From NCBI GenBank assembly GCA_946186665.1, contig CAMHOE010000008.1, positions 1 to 64,000 on the forward strand: a stretch of DNA of 64,000 bases, given 5' to 3'. The stretch's first letter is position 1. Every line of letters starts with the position of its first letter. The translations under genes were made by a program, and so were the position numbers. Of the stretch, positions 7,653 to 16,819 are shown in pieces. The notes under the pieces were generated by a model. It searched no databases. It saw only the letters and a program-made list of their open reading frames with translations, and had not been told where the DNA came from. This DNA is from an uncultured Clostridia bacterium (lineage in GTDB: Bacteria > Bacillota > Clostridia > Oscillospirales > Acutalibacteraceae).

Positions 7653-9218
7653 GTGTCATACTGTATTTACCTCAGAAAATCAAGAGCTGATGCAGAAGCT
7701 GAGCTGCGCGGTGAGGGTGAAACTCTTGCACGACACGAAAAAGCCCTGACTGCTTTTGCTGAACATTCAGGGCTTAAAGTCACAGCTATATATAAAGAGA
7801 TAATCAGCGGCGAAACGATTGCTGCCCGACCTCAGATGCAGCGGCTGTTATCTGAGGTCAGTGAAGGACTGTGGGATGGCGTTATCGTTATGGATGTTGA
7901 CCGTCTTGCTCGCGGCAACAGTATAGATCAGGGCATTATATCTCAGACCTTTCTATACGCTGGAACAAAGATAATCACGCCTGCAAAAACATATGATCCT
8001 GCCAATGAGTTTGACGAAGAATATTTCGAGTTCGGGTTGTTCATGAGCAGACGAGAATATAAAACCATAAACAGACGTTTGCAGCGTGGAAGAATAGCGA
8101 GTGTAAAGGAAGGCAAGTATATCAGTAATAAAACTCCCTTTGGCTATGAAAGGGTGAAGCTCCTGAACGACAAAGGTTATACCCTCTCTCCTGTTCCTGA
8201 GCAGGCGCAGGTAGTAAAAAGCATTTTTGAATGGTACACAGACGGTAAGCTTCAGGAAGATGGAACACGCCGCCGGATAGGTGTATCTCTTATTGCAAGA
8301 GAACTTAACGAGAGAAAAATATCCACAAGAGATGGCGGTGTATGGACAGCGCCCACAATACGTGATATGCTTATAAATCCGGTTTATATCGGAAAAATAC
8401 GTTGGAACTGGCGTCCGCAGAAAAAGAAGATGATAAACGGCAGTATTGTAACTGAACGTCCAAGAAGCTCTGATTGTCAGATATTTGACGGTATTCATGA
8501 AGCGATAATTGATGAAGAGACATTTAACACTGCACAGGCATTCATGAGCAAAAACAGCAACCGCCCAATAAGGGGGGACAAAAAAACTCAGAACCCCTTA
8601 GCAAGTCTTGTAGTGTGCGGATCCTGCGGAAGAAAAATGCAGCGTCGTCCAAACCCCAAAAATCCGGATATGCTCATTTGTGCCGAACCCAATTGCAGTA
8701 ATCACGCATCATACATTTATCTGGTAGAGCAGCGTGTACTGGAATGCCTTAGAAAATGGTCAGACGAGTTTGAGATAACAATAAATAGTAATGATAAGAT
8801 CGCCGTTACAAACACTGATGAACAAAGAGCCGAGCTTTCAGCGGTTGTAAAGAGTGAAGAAAAAGTAAACTCTCAGCTTGACAAAGCATTTGAAGCTTTT
8901 GAGACAGGTATCTATGATGCGGAAACATTCAGACACAGAAGCGATATCCTCAGGCAGCAGCTCCGGGAGCTGTCAGCTAAAAAGACCGAGCTTCAAAAAA
9001 GCATTGACAAGGCAGAAGAAAACGAGAGAGTAGTAAAAGCGTTCATACCAAAAGTCAGGAAAGTAACTGCCATATATAACGATCTTTCAGATCCTCAGGT
9101 AAGGAATGATATGCTGAAGGAGGTAATTCATCATATTGAGTACGTCAAAGAGACACGTGGACACGGTCATGAGGAAGAGTTTTCCATAACTCTTTTTCCA
9201 AAGCTTCCAAAGATATAA
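7653..9218 (+). CDS. Large serine recombinase (site-specific integrase/invertase)
   Basis: About 521 residues. The N-terminal resolvase domain carries the catalytic Ser in YLRKSRAD and the Arg in DRLARG. It is followed by a recombinase domain (TPFGYERV to IGKIRWNW), a zinc ribbon (CGSCG and CAEPNC, residues about 325-350) and a C-terminal coiled coil of about 100 residues. This is the architecture of phage-type integrases and of SpoIVCA, which excises skin from sigK during sporulation. I chose GTG at 7653, preceded by AGAAAGGTG and matching the usual start just before YCIYLRKS; the frame is open from 7584. No excisionase or phage gene is nearby. Its 3' end is repeated at 9691-9756, directly against the cotJC fragment. 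Base use is not obviously foreign. Confidence 0.9.
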   Translation: MSYCIYLRKSRADAEAELRGEGETLARHEKALTAFAEHSGLKVTAIYKEIISGETIAARPQMQRLLSEVSEGLWDGVIVMDVDRLARGNSIDQGIISQTFLYAGTKIITPAKTYDPANEFDEEYFEFGLFMSRREYKTINRRLQRGRIASVKEGKYISNKTPFGYERVKLLNDKGYTLSPVPEQAQVVKSIFEWYTDGKLQEDGTRRRIGVSLIARELNERKISTRDGGVWTAPTIRDMLINPVYIGKIRWNWRPQKKKMINGSIVTERPRSSDCQIFDGIHEAIIDEETFNTAQAFMSKNSNRPIRGDKKTQNPLASLVVCGSCGRKMQRRPNPKNPDMLICAEPNCSNHASYIYLVEQRVLECLRKWSDEFEITINSNDKIAVTNTDEQRAELSAVVKSEEKVNSQLDKAFEAFETGIYDAETFRHRSDILRQQLRELSAKKTELQKSIDKAEENERVVKAFIPKVRKVTAIYNDLSDPQVRNDMLKEVIHHIEYVKETRGHGHEEEFSITLFPKLPKI

Positions 9219-9412
9219 GAATGACTTATATACTATGAAAATAAAATCGGATTGTAGAGGATTTTGCTATTGACTTAGAACGTTTTGTATAAAGTCATCA
9301 TTAAGTTTCAGGTTATACTTTTCAAAATGATAGATTTCGGATTCATATCTATACACTTATACTCTGTACTCAGCAAGCTTGCTACTGTCGCTGATGGGCT
9401 GTATACTTGAGT

Positions 9413-9589
9413 TCATGGCTCCTCCTGCTCACGGCGCATATGCTCTTTTTTCAGATAGTCCCGGAATGCTATTTCTCCGCAGTTTCTGCGAATTTGTTCC
9501 AGTTCTTCCTTCGTTTTTACAACCCAACTGTCATCGATATAATCTATACCTTTTCCGAGTCCGTGATCAATGGTCATTACTATTGCCAT
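9413..9589 (-). CDS. Small hypothetical protein (58 aa)
   Basis: Starts MAIVMTIDHGLGKGIDYIDD and ends in a charged helix (KEHMRREQEEP). AAAGGAGC precedes the ATG at 9589 by six to seven bases, a good ribosome site for such a short frame. It has no membrane segment and no motif I recognise. It lies between the serine recombinase and the second copy of the recombinase 3' end, so it is probably cargo of, or an accessory to, the same element. Confidence 0.55.
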   Translation of the reverse strand: MAIVMTIDHGLGKGIDYIDDSWVVKTKEELEQIRRNCGEIAFRDYLKKEHMRREQEEP

Positions 9590-9690
9590 ATTAACAGCTC
9601 CTTTCAATCATTTGTATGTACGTCTGGCGCGTTTTAGGCACTGTATATTTTGGCGAAAATGAAGAGGACGCTATGAAATGTGCAACGGAT

Positions 9691-9756
9691 ACGGTCATGA
9701 TAAAGAGTTTTCCATAACTCTTTTTCCAAATCTTCCAAATATATAAGAATGACTGA
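9691..9756 (+). repeat. Degraded second copy of the recombinase 3' end
   Basis: ACGGTCATGATAAAGAGTTT, then TCCATAACTCTTTTTCCAAA and TCTTCCAAATATATAAGAAT match 9163-9225 (the last codons and stop of the recombinase) with a few changes, at an offset of about 528 bases. The copy stops exactly where cotJC sequence starts. This suggests a recombinase element once ended here, with its integrase 3' end at the attachment site. Confidence 0.75.
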
Positions 9757-10224
9757 TATCTTACTGGTACAGAAGAATTGGGACATCTGGAAATGGTGGG
9801 GACAATAGTATATCAGCTCACAAGGAACCTGAGTATGGAGGAAATCGAGAAGTCAGGCTTCGGAGATTATTTCGTTGACCATACAACGGGAATATATCCT
9901 GTATCAGCAAGCGGTACTCCGTTTTCAGCGTCTGCACTACAGGTGAAGGGGGATATTATCACAGATCTTCATGAAGATTTAAGTGCCGAACAAAAAGCTC
10001 GTACGACTTATGATAACATACTGAGATTTTGTGACGACCCCGATGTCAAGGATGCCATCAGGTTCCTGCGCGCAAGAGAAGTTGTGCATTATCAAAGATT
10101 CGGCGAGGCACTGCGGTTAGTGACAGATAAACTGGACAGCAGGAATTTCTATGATTTTAATCCGGAATTTGATAAATGCAGGGTTAAGGAAAACAAAAAC
10201 AGCAAAAGCAATACAAAAAAATAA
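9757..10224 (+). pseudogene. cotJC: CotJC (manganese-catalase-like spore coat protein), C-terminal fragment
   Basis: From GTEELGHLEMVGTIVYQLTR onward the frame follows the CotJC/manganese catalase family, including YFVDHTTGIYP, DLHEDLSAEQKARTTYDNIL, a His/Glu-containing REVVHYQRFGEAL segment and the ending FYDFNPEFDK, plus a Lys/Asn tail. A TGA lies just upstream (9754-9756). The only start within the frame is a TTG at 9778 without a ribosome site, so as it stands this is probably not translated. Together with the 5' fragment at 26-139 it gives most of a CotJC, lacking roughly 25-30 residues between QYGG and GTEEL. The two pieces are on opposite strands 9.6 kb apart. Confidence 0.85.
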
Positions 10225-10408
10225 TCTATCACATGGCAGGGATTTGCGCTTAACGTATACCCCTGCCATTATATTTAACTACAGACTTGTGGAAAATGTT
10301 CTGCTAAATTATCTGATACAAATACCCACTCTTGAGTCTTTTGAACAATTATCTTGTATGTATTTCAGAACGCTACAAAATTTAACATCAAATGTCAAGT
10401 GCAGTTGG

Positions 10409-10437
10409 TTGAAACATGTAAAATCATGATGTATAAT
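10409..10437 (+). promoter_or_regulatory. Predicted sigma-A promoter of the XRE-ABC operon
   Basis: TTGAAA (10409-10414) and a perfect TATAAT (10432-10437) with 17-base spacing. The spacer holds an imperfect palindrome ACATG-taaaat-CATGATGT, a possible operator for the regulator encoded directly downstream. Confidence 0.75.
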
Positions 10438-10461
10438 TATAACTGTAAGGAGGTCGATACC

Positions 10462-10899
10462 ATGAGTGAATACCTGAGAAAGATCAGACAACAAGCCAAA
10501 ATGACACAGGAAGAGCTTGCTCAGATGATGAATGTATCAAGACAGTCGGTGGCAAAATGGGAAAGCGGAGATAGCGTTCCTGATGTGTTAAAATGCAGCG
10601 AGCTTGCTAAAATTTTTGACATCAGTATAGAGGATGTCGTTCTGATGTTCATGAACAAGGATGAAATATTGGATTATAAACCTAAAAGAAAGTTCATTTT
10701 CGGAAAATGTGTAATAGATGATAACAAGATAGTTATTCCGGATGAAGCAATGGAAGTGTTCGGATTAAAAAACGGAAGCGAGCTTGTATTGCTGGGAGAC
10801 TTGCAGCAGGGACTAGCGATGGTTCCTCTTGAAAGTATAAATGATTTTATGAAGGCATTTAACGAAGCACCTACATATGGAGGGGAAAACAACGTATGA
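10462..10899 (+). CDS. XRE-family transcriptional regulator with AbrB/SpoVT-like C-terminal domain
   Basis: 145 residues. Residues 1-60 are a helix-turn-helix (TQEELAQMMNVSRQSVAKWE). After a linker, the segment VIDDNKIVIPDEAMEVFGLK, then NGSELVLLGD, resembles the swapped-hairpin AbrB/SpoVT fold. The ATG at 10462 has AAGGAGG at eight bases. It overlaps the ABC ATPase gene by four bases, so it most likely senses a signal that controls this exporter and, given the operator-like palindrome in its promoter, itself. The ligand is unknown. Confidence 0.85.
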   Translation: MSEYLRKIRQQAKMTQEELAQMMNVSRQSVAKWESGDSVPDVLKCSELAKIFDISIEDVVLMFMNKDEILDYKPKRKFIFGKCVIDDNKIVIPDEAMEVFGLKNGSELVLLGDLQQGLAMVPLESINDFMKAFNEAPTYGGENNV

Positions 10900-11627
10900 A
10901 AACGATAATCAAAACCACAGATCTGACGAAAAAGTTCGGTACAAAAACCGCTGTAGACAAGCTTAATCTGGAGATATTCGAGGGTGAGATCTTCGGGCTG
11001 CTGGGTGTTAACGGAGCAGGAAAAACAACAACTATCCGTATGCTTACTGGTCTTTCCGCTGTGACCGACGGAGATGCTCATATTATGGATTACAGCATAA
11101 AAAAGGATCTTCAGGAAATAAAGAGACTGACAAATATTTCTCCGCAGGAAACTGCTGTTGCGGGTAACCTTACTGTCAAAGAAAACCTTGACTTTATGGG
11201 AAAGATATACGGCATGAACAAGGAAGATACCAAAAAGAATATTGAGAAGCTATTCAAATCTCTGGAGCTTGAGGAGGTTCAGAACCAAAAAGCAAAAACA
11301 CTTTCCGGAGGCTGGCAGAGACGTCTTAGTATTGCAATGGCGCTTATAACCGACCCGAATATAATCTTTCTGGATGAACCTACTTTGGGTCTGGATGTCC
11401 TTGCAAGAAGAGAGCTTTGGAAAATAATCAGCTCACTTAAAGTCAAGGTAACGGTAATACTTACAACACATTATCTTGACGAAGTAGAAGCACTTTGCGA
11501 CAGGATCGCAATAATGGCAAAGGGCAATCTGAAAGCACTCGGCACAGCTGAGGAACTGAAAAAGAAAGCAGGCAAGGAAAAATTAGAGGACTCTTTTGTA
11601 GAAATCGTAGGAGGCGCAGAAGAATGA
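10896..11627 (+). CDS. ABC exporter ATP-binding protein
   Basis: 243 residues with a full nucleotide-binding domain: Walker A GVNGAGKTTT, Q-loop (NISPQET), signature LSGGWQRR (Trp where many have Gln), Walker B IIFLDEPTLGLD and the switch His in TTHYLDE. The length and C-terminal region are those of the CcmA/NatA-like drug and peptide exporters. It works with the ABC-2 permease that overlaps its 3' end by four bases. Substrate unknown; antimicrobial or multidrug export is a guess from family. Confidence 0.93.
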   Translation: MKTIIKTTDLTKKFGTKTAVDKLNLEIFEGEIFGLLGVNGAGKTTTIRMLTGLSAVTDGDAHIMDYSIKKDLQEIKRLTNISPQETAVAGNLTVKENLDFMGKIYGMNKEDTKKNIEKLFKSLELEEVQNQKAKTLSGGWQRRLSIAMALITDPNIIFLDEPTLGLDVLARRELWKIISSLKVKVTVILTTHYLDEVEALCDRIAIMAKGNLKALGTAEELKKKAGKEKLEDSFVEIVGGAEE

Positions 11628-12427
11628 GATCAATGACATTTGCATCAAGAAATATTAAAGAGCTTTTAAGAGATCCCCTGAGTTATGTATTCTGTCTGGC
11701 ATTTCCGATAGTAATGCTCATAGTAATGACCATAGTAAATTCAGCGATACCGGAAAATCCGATACCTGAAGGATTGCCAATAGACGACAGTGCCGTCATG
11801 GTGCCGACTGTCTTTCAGATAGCAAAGCTCACACCGGCAATAGCAATATTCGGTATGACGTTCATAATGCTGTTTACGTGTATGAGAGTTTCATCTGACC
11901 GTGCAGGTGCTTTTCTTACAAGACTGTATGCGTCACCTATGAAGGGTACGGATTATGTACTTGGCTATATTTTCCCCTTTGCGCTGATCGCCTTTGCCCA
12001 GATCGTAATAACGTATATCGCAGGCGATATCATAGCTGTAGTTGACAGCAAGGATACCTTCAACGTTCTTAATATGCTGATATCAATTCCGCTTTTTATT
12101 CCGTCTGTTCTGTTATTTATCGGCACAGGAATACTCTTCGGAGTTCTGTTCAATGACAAGGCTGCTCCGGGTGTTTGCTCTGCTGTAATTACAGGTGCTG
12201 CACTGCTGGGCGGTATTTGGATGGATGTTGACCAGATGGGTGGAGTATGGCTCTCAATATGCGATAAGCTTCCCTTCTACTATTGCGTAAGAGCTGCTCG
12301 TTTTGCTTTGGCAGGTGATTTTCAGGAAATGCTCTTCCCCCTTCTCATTAGCAGCGCATATGCAGCAGCAATATTTATTATATCAATTATAGCTTTTGTC
12401 AAAAAAATGAAGAGCGATAAGAAATAA
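11624..12427 (+). CDS. ABC-2 type transporter permease
   Basis: 267 residues with six predicted membrane segments and the ABC-2 arrangement: a short cytoplasmic start (SRNIKELLRDPLSYVFCLAF), a first membrane segment, an extracellular loop (about residues 35-60), then five more segments. The frame overlaps the ATPase gene, forming a two-component exporter. A terminator follows nine bases after the stop. Confidence 0.88.
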   Translation: MRSMTFASRNIKELLRDPLSYVFCLAFPIVMLIVMTIVNSAIPENPIPEGLPIDDSAVMVPTVFQIAKLTPAIAIFGMTFIMLFTCMRVSSDRAGAFLTRLYASPMKGTDYVLGYIFPFALIAFAQIVITYIAGDIIAVVDSKDTFNVLNMLISIPLFIPSVLLFIGTGILFGVLFNDKAAPGVCSAVITGAALLGGIWMDVDQMGGVWLSICDKLPFYYCVRAARFALAGDFQEMLFPLLISSAYAAAIFIISIIAFVKKMKSDKK

Positions 12428-12435
12428 AAAAATTC

Positions 12436-12470
12436 CGGGATGTGGTAAACAAATCACATCCCGTTTTTAT
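12436..12470 (+). terminator. Intrinsic terminator of the XRE-ABC operon
   Basis: CGGGATGTG (12436-12444) pairs with CACATCCCG (12455-12463), followed by TTTTTATTTC. Confidence 0.85.
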
Positions 12471-12546
12471 TTCATTTTGAACTTTGAGCTTTGGAATATG
12501 AACTGAAAACTTATTACCAGAATAAAAAAGTTTTCTGAGTATAATA

Positions 12547-12585
12547 AAACACCGCTTTACCTTAAGGGTACTGCGGTGTTTTTAT
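12547..12585. terminator. Bidirectional terminator, downstream of the V-ATPase operon
   Basis: AACACCGC pairs with GCGGTGTT around a 17-base loop, with an A run on the left and a T run on the right, so it can act in both directions. On the minus strand it lies about 85 bases after the end of ntpD. Confidence 0.7.
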
Positions 12586-12670
12586 CATTATCTGAAATAT
12601 TATCAACACAACAAGATAATAAATAAACAAAAGACGAGTTCAGGAGCTGACCCCTGAGAAATCCTGAATA

Positions 12671-13330
12671 TCAATATTTTTCAGAGTAGTGGTGCGCTTT
12701 TTCAAGAAGCATATCCTTGACCTTCATGAGTCGTGTACGGCTGCTTCTGTCGTTTTCTTCAAGCTTCATGGCAATGTACTTGATGGTGTCCTCGTAACGG
12801 GGGATCATAACGTGCTCCAGAGAATTAACTCTGCGGCGTGTGCGCTCTATTTCAGCTGCCATTAGCTCACAGCTTTTTTCTGTTTCAGCAAGCTTTATCA
12901 GATCCGGCATGAGGTCGTTCAGAGATGTCACAGCATCATCAAGCTCAAAGGATGTGAAGGCAAAGCCGTAAGGGAATATATCGCCCTTCTCCGGACTCTG
13001 GTCAACAGACGAGAAAACCGGCACATCAACACTCATGATGTTTCGGGAGGTTACTTCTACACCTGTCTGCTGCTTGGAGGACATAAGTGAGGAGTCAAGA
13101 GCTTTCTTGCTCATAACGGCACTTGCATTTACAAAGTGTGAACTACAAACCTTCAGCTCTGCTTCTATCTTTTCACGAAGCTTTTTGTTCTCCTGAACAA
13201 GCTCTATAAACTGACGCATAAGCTCGTCACGCTTGTCTTTAAGCATTTTATGTCCCCTCTTTGCGGTGACAAGCTGCTTTTTGAGCTTTGTCATCTGCAT
13301 ACGGGTGGGGTTTACATTCATTATGTCCAT
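12671..13330 (-). CDS. ntpD: V-type ATP synthase subunit D
   Basis: 219 residues, last gene of the operon. It starts NVNPTRMQMTKLKKQLVTAK, the standard D-subunit start, and consists of long coiled-coil helices at both ends. D forms the central rotor shaft inside the A3B3 head. The first ATG (13330) has AAGGAG at eight bases. Confidence 0.93.
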   Translation of the reverse strand: MDIMNVNPTRMQMTKLKKQLVTAKRGHKMLKDKRDELMRQFIELVQENKKLREKIEAELKVCSSHFVNASAVMSKKALDSSLMSSKQQTGVEVTSRNIMSVDVPVFSSVDQSPEKGDIFPYGFAFTSFELDDAVTSLNDLMPDLIKLAETEKSCELMAAEIERTRRRVNSLEHVMIPRYEDTIKYIAMKLEENDRSSRTRLMKVKDMLLEKAHHYSEKY

Positions 13331-13348
13331 TTCAATGCTCCTTGCAGA

Positions 13349-14719
13349 TCACTTGCCGTAGTATTTGTCAAGCATATCATCCTTGATTCTCTTCAGCTCG
13401 CTTCGGGGAAGAATGTGAAGGAGTCTCCAGCCTGTATCAAAAGTATCCTCTATGGTACGGTTGGTGGTATAGCCTTGTGACACATATTCCTTTTCAAAGG
13501 CTTCGGCAAATTCGGCGTATTTTTTGTCGATATCAGTAAGAGCTGCTTCACCCAGTACTATCATCAGTTCTCTTGCGTCCTTGCCTCTTGCATATGCGGA
13601 GAAGAGCTGGTTCATGGTTGCAGCGTGATCCTCTCTGGTACGACCCTCGCCTATTCCCTTGTCTTTAAGACGGGAAAGCGACGGAAGAACGTCTATGGGA
13701 GGTGTTATGCCCTTTCTGTAAAGCTCACGGCTGAGGATGATCTGTCCCTCAGTGATATAACCTGTAAGGTCCGGTATGGGATGAGTCTTATCATCTTCGG
13801 GCATTGTAAGGATTGGTATAAGTGTGATGGAACCGTCCTTGCCCTTTTGTCTGCCGGCTCTTTCATAAAGAGTTGCAAGGTTTGTATACATATATCCGGG
13901 ATAGCCTCTTCTGCCGGGAACTTCCTTACGTGCGGCTGATACCTCACGGAGAGCATCGGCATAGTTGGTGATATCAGTCATGATAACAAGAACGTGCATA
14001 CCAAGATCAAATGCAAGATATTCAGCGGCAGTAAGAGCCATTCGGGGTGTTGCGATACGTTCGATAGCAGGGTCGTTTGCAAGGTTTACAAACATCACCG
14101 TTCTGTCGATAGCACCAGTCTCACGGAAGGACTGTACAAAAAAGTCCGACTCCTCATAGGTTATACCCATAGCTGCAAATACAACGGCGAACTGCTCGTC
14201 CTTGCCGCGTACGGCTGCCTGACGTGCGATCTGTGCCGCAAGCTGTGCATGAGGCAGACCTGAAGCTGAGAATATGGGAAGCTTCTGTCCGCGCACAAGT
14301 GTGTTCAGTCCGTCTATGGCAGATACGCCTGTCTGGATGAACTCCTGCGGATAGTCACGGGCAGCGGGGTTCATGGGGGTGCCGTTGATGTCAAGACGTT
14401 TTTCAGGGATAATTGCAGGACCGTCATCTATGGGGTTTCCCAGTCCGTCAAATACTCGTGACAGCATATCGCCGGAAACCGGAAGCTCCATCGACTTTCC
14501 GAGAAAACGCACCTTGGAGCCTGCAAGATTGATGCCGGCAGCTGAATCGAACAGCTGTACAAGGGCATTTGAACCGTCTACCTCAAGTACCTGACAGCGG
14601 CGTATCTCGCCGTTTGGCAGCTCGATTTCACCCAGCTCGTTGTAGGTCACGCCGTCAACATCGCTTATCATCATAAGAGGACCTGCGACCTCTCTTATTG
14701 TACGGTATTCCTTAGGCAT
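13349..14719 (-). CDS. ntpB: V-type ATP synthase subunit B
   Basis: 456 residues, normal for the non-catalytic B subunit. It starts [20 protein letters not shown], has the B-type region [19 protein letters not shown] in place of a complete Walker A, and retains [20 protein letters not shown]. It alternates with subunit A in the hexameric head. The start codon overlaps the ntpA stop (ATGA), indicating translational coupling. Confidence 0.96.
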   Translation of the reverse strand: MPKEYRTIREVAGPLMMISDVDGVTYNELGEIELPNGEIRRCQVLEVDGSNALVQLFDSAAGINLAGSKVRFLGKSMELPVSGDMLSRVFDGLGNPIDDGPAIIPEKRLDINGTPMNPAARDYPQEFIQTGVSAIDGLNTLVRGQKLPIFSASGLPHAQLAAQIARQAAVRGKDEQFAVVFAAMGITYEESDFFVQSFRETGAIDRTVMFVNLANDPAIERIATPRMALTAAEYLAFDLGMHVLVIMTDITNYADALREVSAARKEVPGRRGYPGYMYTNLATLYERAGRQKGKDGSITLIPILTMPEDDKTHPIPDLTGYITEGQIILSRELYRKGITPPIDVLPSLSRLKDKGIGEGRTREDHAATMNQLFSAYARGKDARELMIVLGEAALTDIDKKYAEFAEAFEKEYVSQGYTTNRTIEDTFDTGWRLLHILPRSELKRIKDDMLDKYYGK

Positions 14720-16485
14720 CAGTCCTCACTCCTTTCGATAACATCCTCTATCTCCTTGTCAAGAATTGCCTTGACGGATTCAAACTCGGAGTCGATGTTG
14801 TTTTCTTCTTCATATTTGAAACGTCCTATTCTCTCACGAACAGGCATACTCATAAGCATTTCTATATCTGCGCCCTTCTTCAGTGCTTCTGAAGACTTAT
14901 CATAGCACAAAAGAATTGCACGCATCATAAGTACCTGCTTTTTCAGGGATGTATAGGTATCTACAGAGTCGAACGCATTCTGGTGCAGATAGTCCTCACG
15001 GATGGAGCGGGCAGTTTCAAGCTTTAATCTGTCGTTTGCTGAAAGTGCATCCATACCTACAAGGTTAACTATTTCCTGAAGCTCGGCTTCATCCTGAAGC
15101 AGTGACATTACTCTTGTGCGAAGCTCCATGAAGTCTGATGAAGCGTTCTCTGAGTACCATTTTGCAAGCTGATCAGTGTAAAGCGAATAGCTTGTCAGCC
15201 AGTTGATAGCCGGGAAGTGTCTCTTGTATGCAAGAGAAGCGTCAAGTCCCCAGAATACTTTTACTATTCTCAGAGTTGCCTGAGATACAGGCTCGGAGAT
15301 ATCACCGCCGGGAGGTGAAACTGCACCGATAACTGAAAGTGCGCCCTCAGTATCGTCACTGCCGTTTACTATTACACGGCCGGCACGTTCATAGAACTGC
15401 GCAAGACGGCTGCCCAGATATGCAGGATAGCCTTCTTCACCGGGCATTTCTTCAAGACGTCCGGACATCTCACGGAGAGCCTCTGCCCATCTTGATGTAG
15501 AGTCTGCCATAAGTGCAACTGTATATCCCATATCTCTGAAATACTCGGCAATTGTTATACCTGTATAAATTGAAGCCTCTCGTGCTGCAACAGGCATATC
15601 AGAGGTATTTGCAATAAGAACTGTACGTTCCATAAGAGAGTTTCCTGTTCTCGGGTCTTTAAGCTCCGGGAACTCGTTGAGAACGTCTGTCATTTCGTTT
15701 CCGCGCTCGCCGCAGCCTATATATACGATAATGTCGGCAGCAGCCCACTTTGCCAGCTGATGCTGAACAACTGTCTTGCCTGAACCGAAGGGTCCCGGAA
15801 CAGCCGCAACACCGCCCTTTGCTATCGGGAAAAGCGTGTCGATAGTTCTCTGTCCTGTTGTAAGGAGAATATCAGGAGACAGCTTGCGCTTGTAGGGTCT
15901 GCCGATACGAACAGGCCATTTTACTGACATTGTGATATTCTCTTCTTTGCCGTCGTTTTCAATTACGGCAACAGTCTCATCAACTGTAAAGTCGCCTTCC
16001 TTTATGCTCTTTATTTTACCGCTGAGCTTATTCGGAAGCATTATCTTGTGGATAACGGCATTTGTCTCCTTGACGGTGCCGATAACATCGCCTGCCTGCA
16101 CCTTAGCGCCTGCCTTTACCGAAGGAGTAAAGTGCCATTTCTTTTTGTGATCAAGTGACGGCACTTCAACACCTCTTGTAAGGTTATTGCCTGCCACCTT
16201 CATAATCTCGTTCAAAGGACGCTGGATACCGTCATAGATAGCACCTATAAGACCGGGTCCCAGTTCTACTGAAAGGGGTACGCCTGTTGACTCTACCACT
16301 TCACCGGGGCCAAGACCTGAGGTCTCTTCATAGACCTGTATTGAGGCTTTATCCCCGTGCATTTCTATGATTTCACCTATAAGACGCTGCTTACTTACCC
16401 TTACAACGTCAAACATATTTGCATCACGCATTCCCTCTGCAATTACCAGAGGACCTGCCACTTTGGTTATAATTCCGCTTATCAA
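14719..16485 (-). CDS. ntpA: V-type ATP synthase catalytic subunit A
   Basis: 588 residues. The Walker A motif is [10 protein letters not shown] (about residue 234 onward), preceded by the A-subunit non-homologous insert, and followed by [11 protein letters not shown] and the [20 protein letters not shown] segment. This is the ATP-hydrolysing/synthesising subunit. A TTG start at 16485 is preceded by GAGGTG at eight bases and gives the standard first residues [18 protein letters not shown]. Confidence 0.97.
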   Translation of the reverse strand: MISGIITKVAGPLVIAEGMRDANMFDVVRVSKQRLIGEIIEMHGDKASIQVYEETSGLGPGEVVESTGVPLSVELGPGLIGAIYDGIQRPLNEIMKVAGNNLTRGVEVPSLDHKKKWHFTPSVKAGAKVQAGDVIGTVKETNAVIHKIMLPNKLSGKIKSIKEGDFTVDETVAVIENDGKEENITMSVKWPVRIGRPYKRKLSPDILLTTGQRTIDTLFPIAKGGVAAVPGPFGSGKTVVQHQLAKWAAADIIVYIGCGERGNEMTDVLNEFPELKDPRTGNSLMERTVLIANTSDMPVAAREASIYTGITIAEYFRDMGYTVALMADSTSRWAEALREMSGRLEEMPGEEGYPAYLGSRLAQFYERAGRVIVNGSDDTEGALSVIGAVSPPGGDISEPVSQATLRIVKVFWGLDASLAYKRHFPAINWLTSYSLYTDQLAKWYSENASSDFMELRTRVMSLLQDEAELQEIVNLVGMDALSANDRLKLETARSIREDYLHQNAFDSVDTYTSLKKQVLMMRAILLCYDKSSEALKKGADIEMLMSMPVRERIGRFKYEEENNIDSEFESVKAILDKEIEDVIERSED

Positions 16486-16495
16486 GTCTTACACC

Positions 16496-16819
16496 TCAAT
16501 TTTTAAAGAGTATGTCAGAACCTACCGCCTGCTCCACAAAGGATGACAGACGTCTCTGACCTATGCCTGTGTTGCCCCTTACTCCCGGAAGAGGGATTAT
16601 CGCCGGGACAGCTCTTTCCGCAAATTTTTCTCTTTCCTTTGCGCAGGCCTCGAAGATTTCTTCCGTCATATATATTATTGCGTAATAATCATTATCGGTG
16701 ATCTGTTTGAGAAGCTGGGAGGAAGCCGCTGTATCATCACAGATAAACAGATCCATTCCTACAGCGCCAAAGCCCTTTATGCTCTCGCTGTCTCCGATGA
16801 TAGCAATACTTTTAGCCAT
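16496..16819 (-). CDS. ntpG: V-type ATP synthase subunit F (NtpG)
   Basis: About 107 residues. It starts MAKSIAIIGDSESIKGFGAV and has the small Rossmann-like F-subunit fold (YYAIIYMTEEIFEAC; VPAIIPLPGVRGNTGIG). Subunit F binds the D shaft and regulates coupling. The ATG at 16819 overlaps the end of ntpC by eight bases. Enterococcus names this gene ntpG. Confidence 0.9.
   Translation of the reverse strand: MAKSIAIIGDSESIKGFGAVGMDLFICDDTAASSQLLKQITDNDYYAIIYMTEEIFEACAKEREKFAERAVPAIIPLPGVRGNTGIGQRRLSSFVEQAVGSDILFKN

Noticed and set aside
7653-9218. Recombinase as a pilus or surface-gene invertase
   Set aside because: No inverted repeats flank the pilus promoter and the recombinase is more than 20 kb away; its local link is with cotJC.
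1-10224. An intact prophage or skin-like element interrupting cotJC between the two fragments
   Set aside because: The DNA between the fragments holds rluD, lspA, glyQS and a helicase, with no phage genes, and the fragments are on opposite strands, so excision could not rejoin them.
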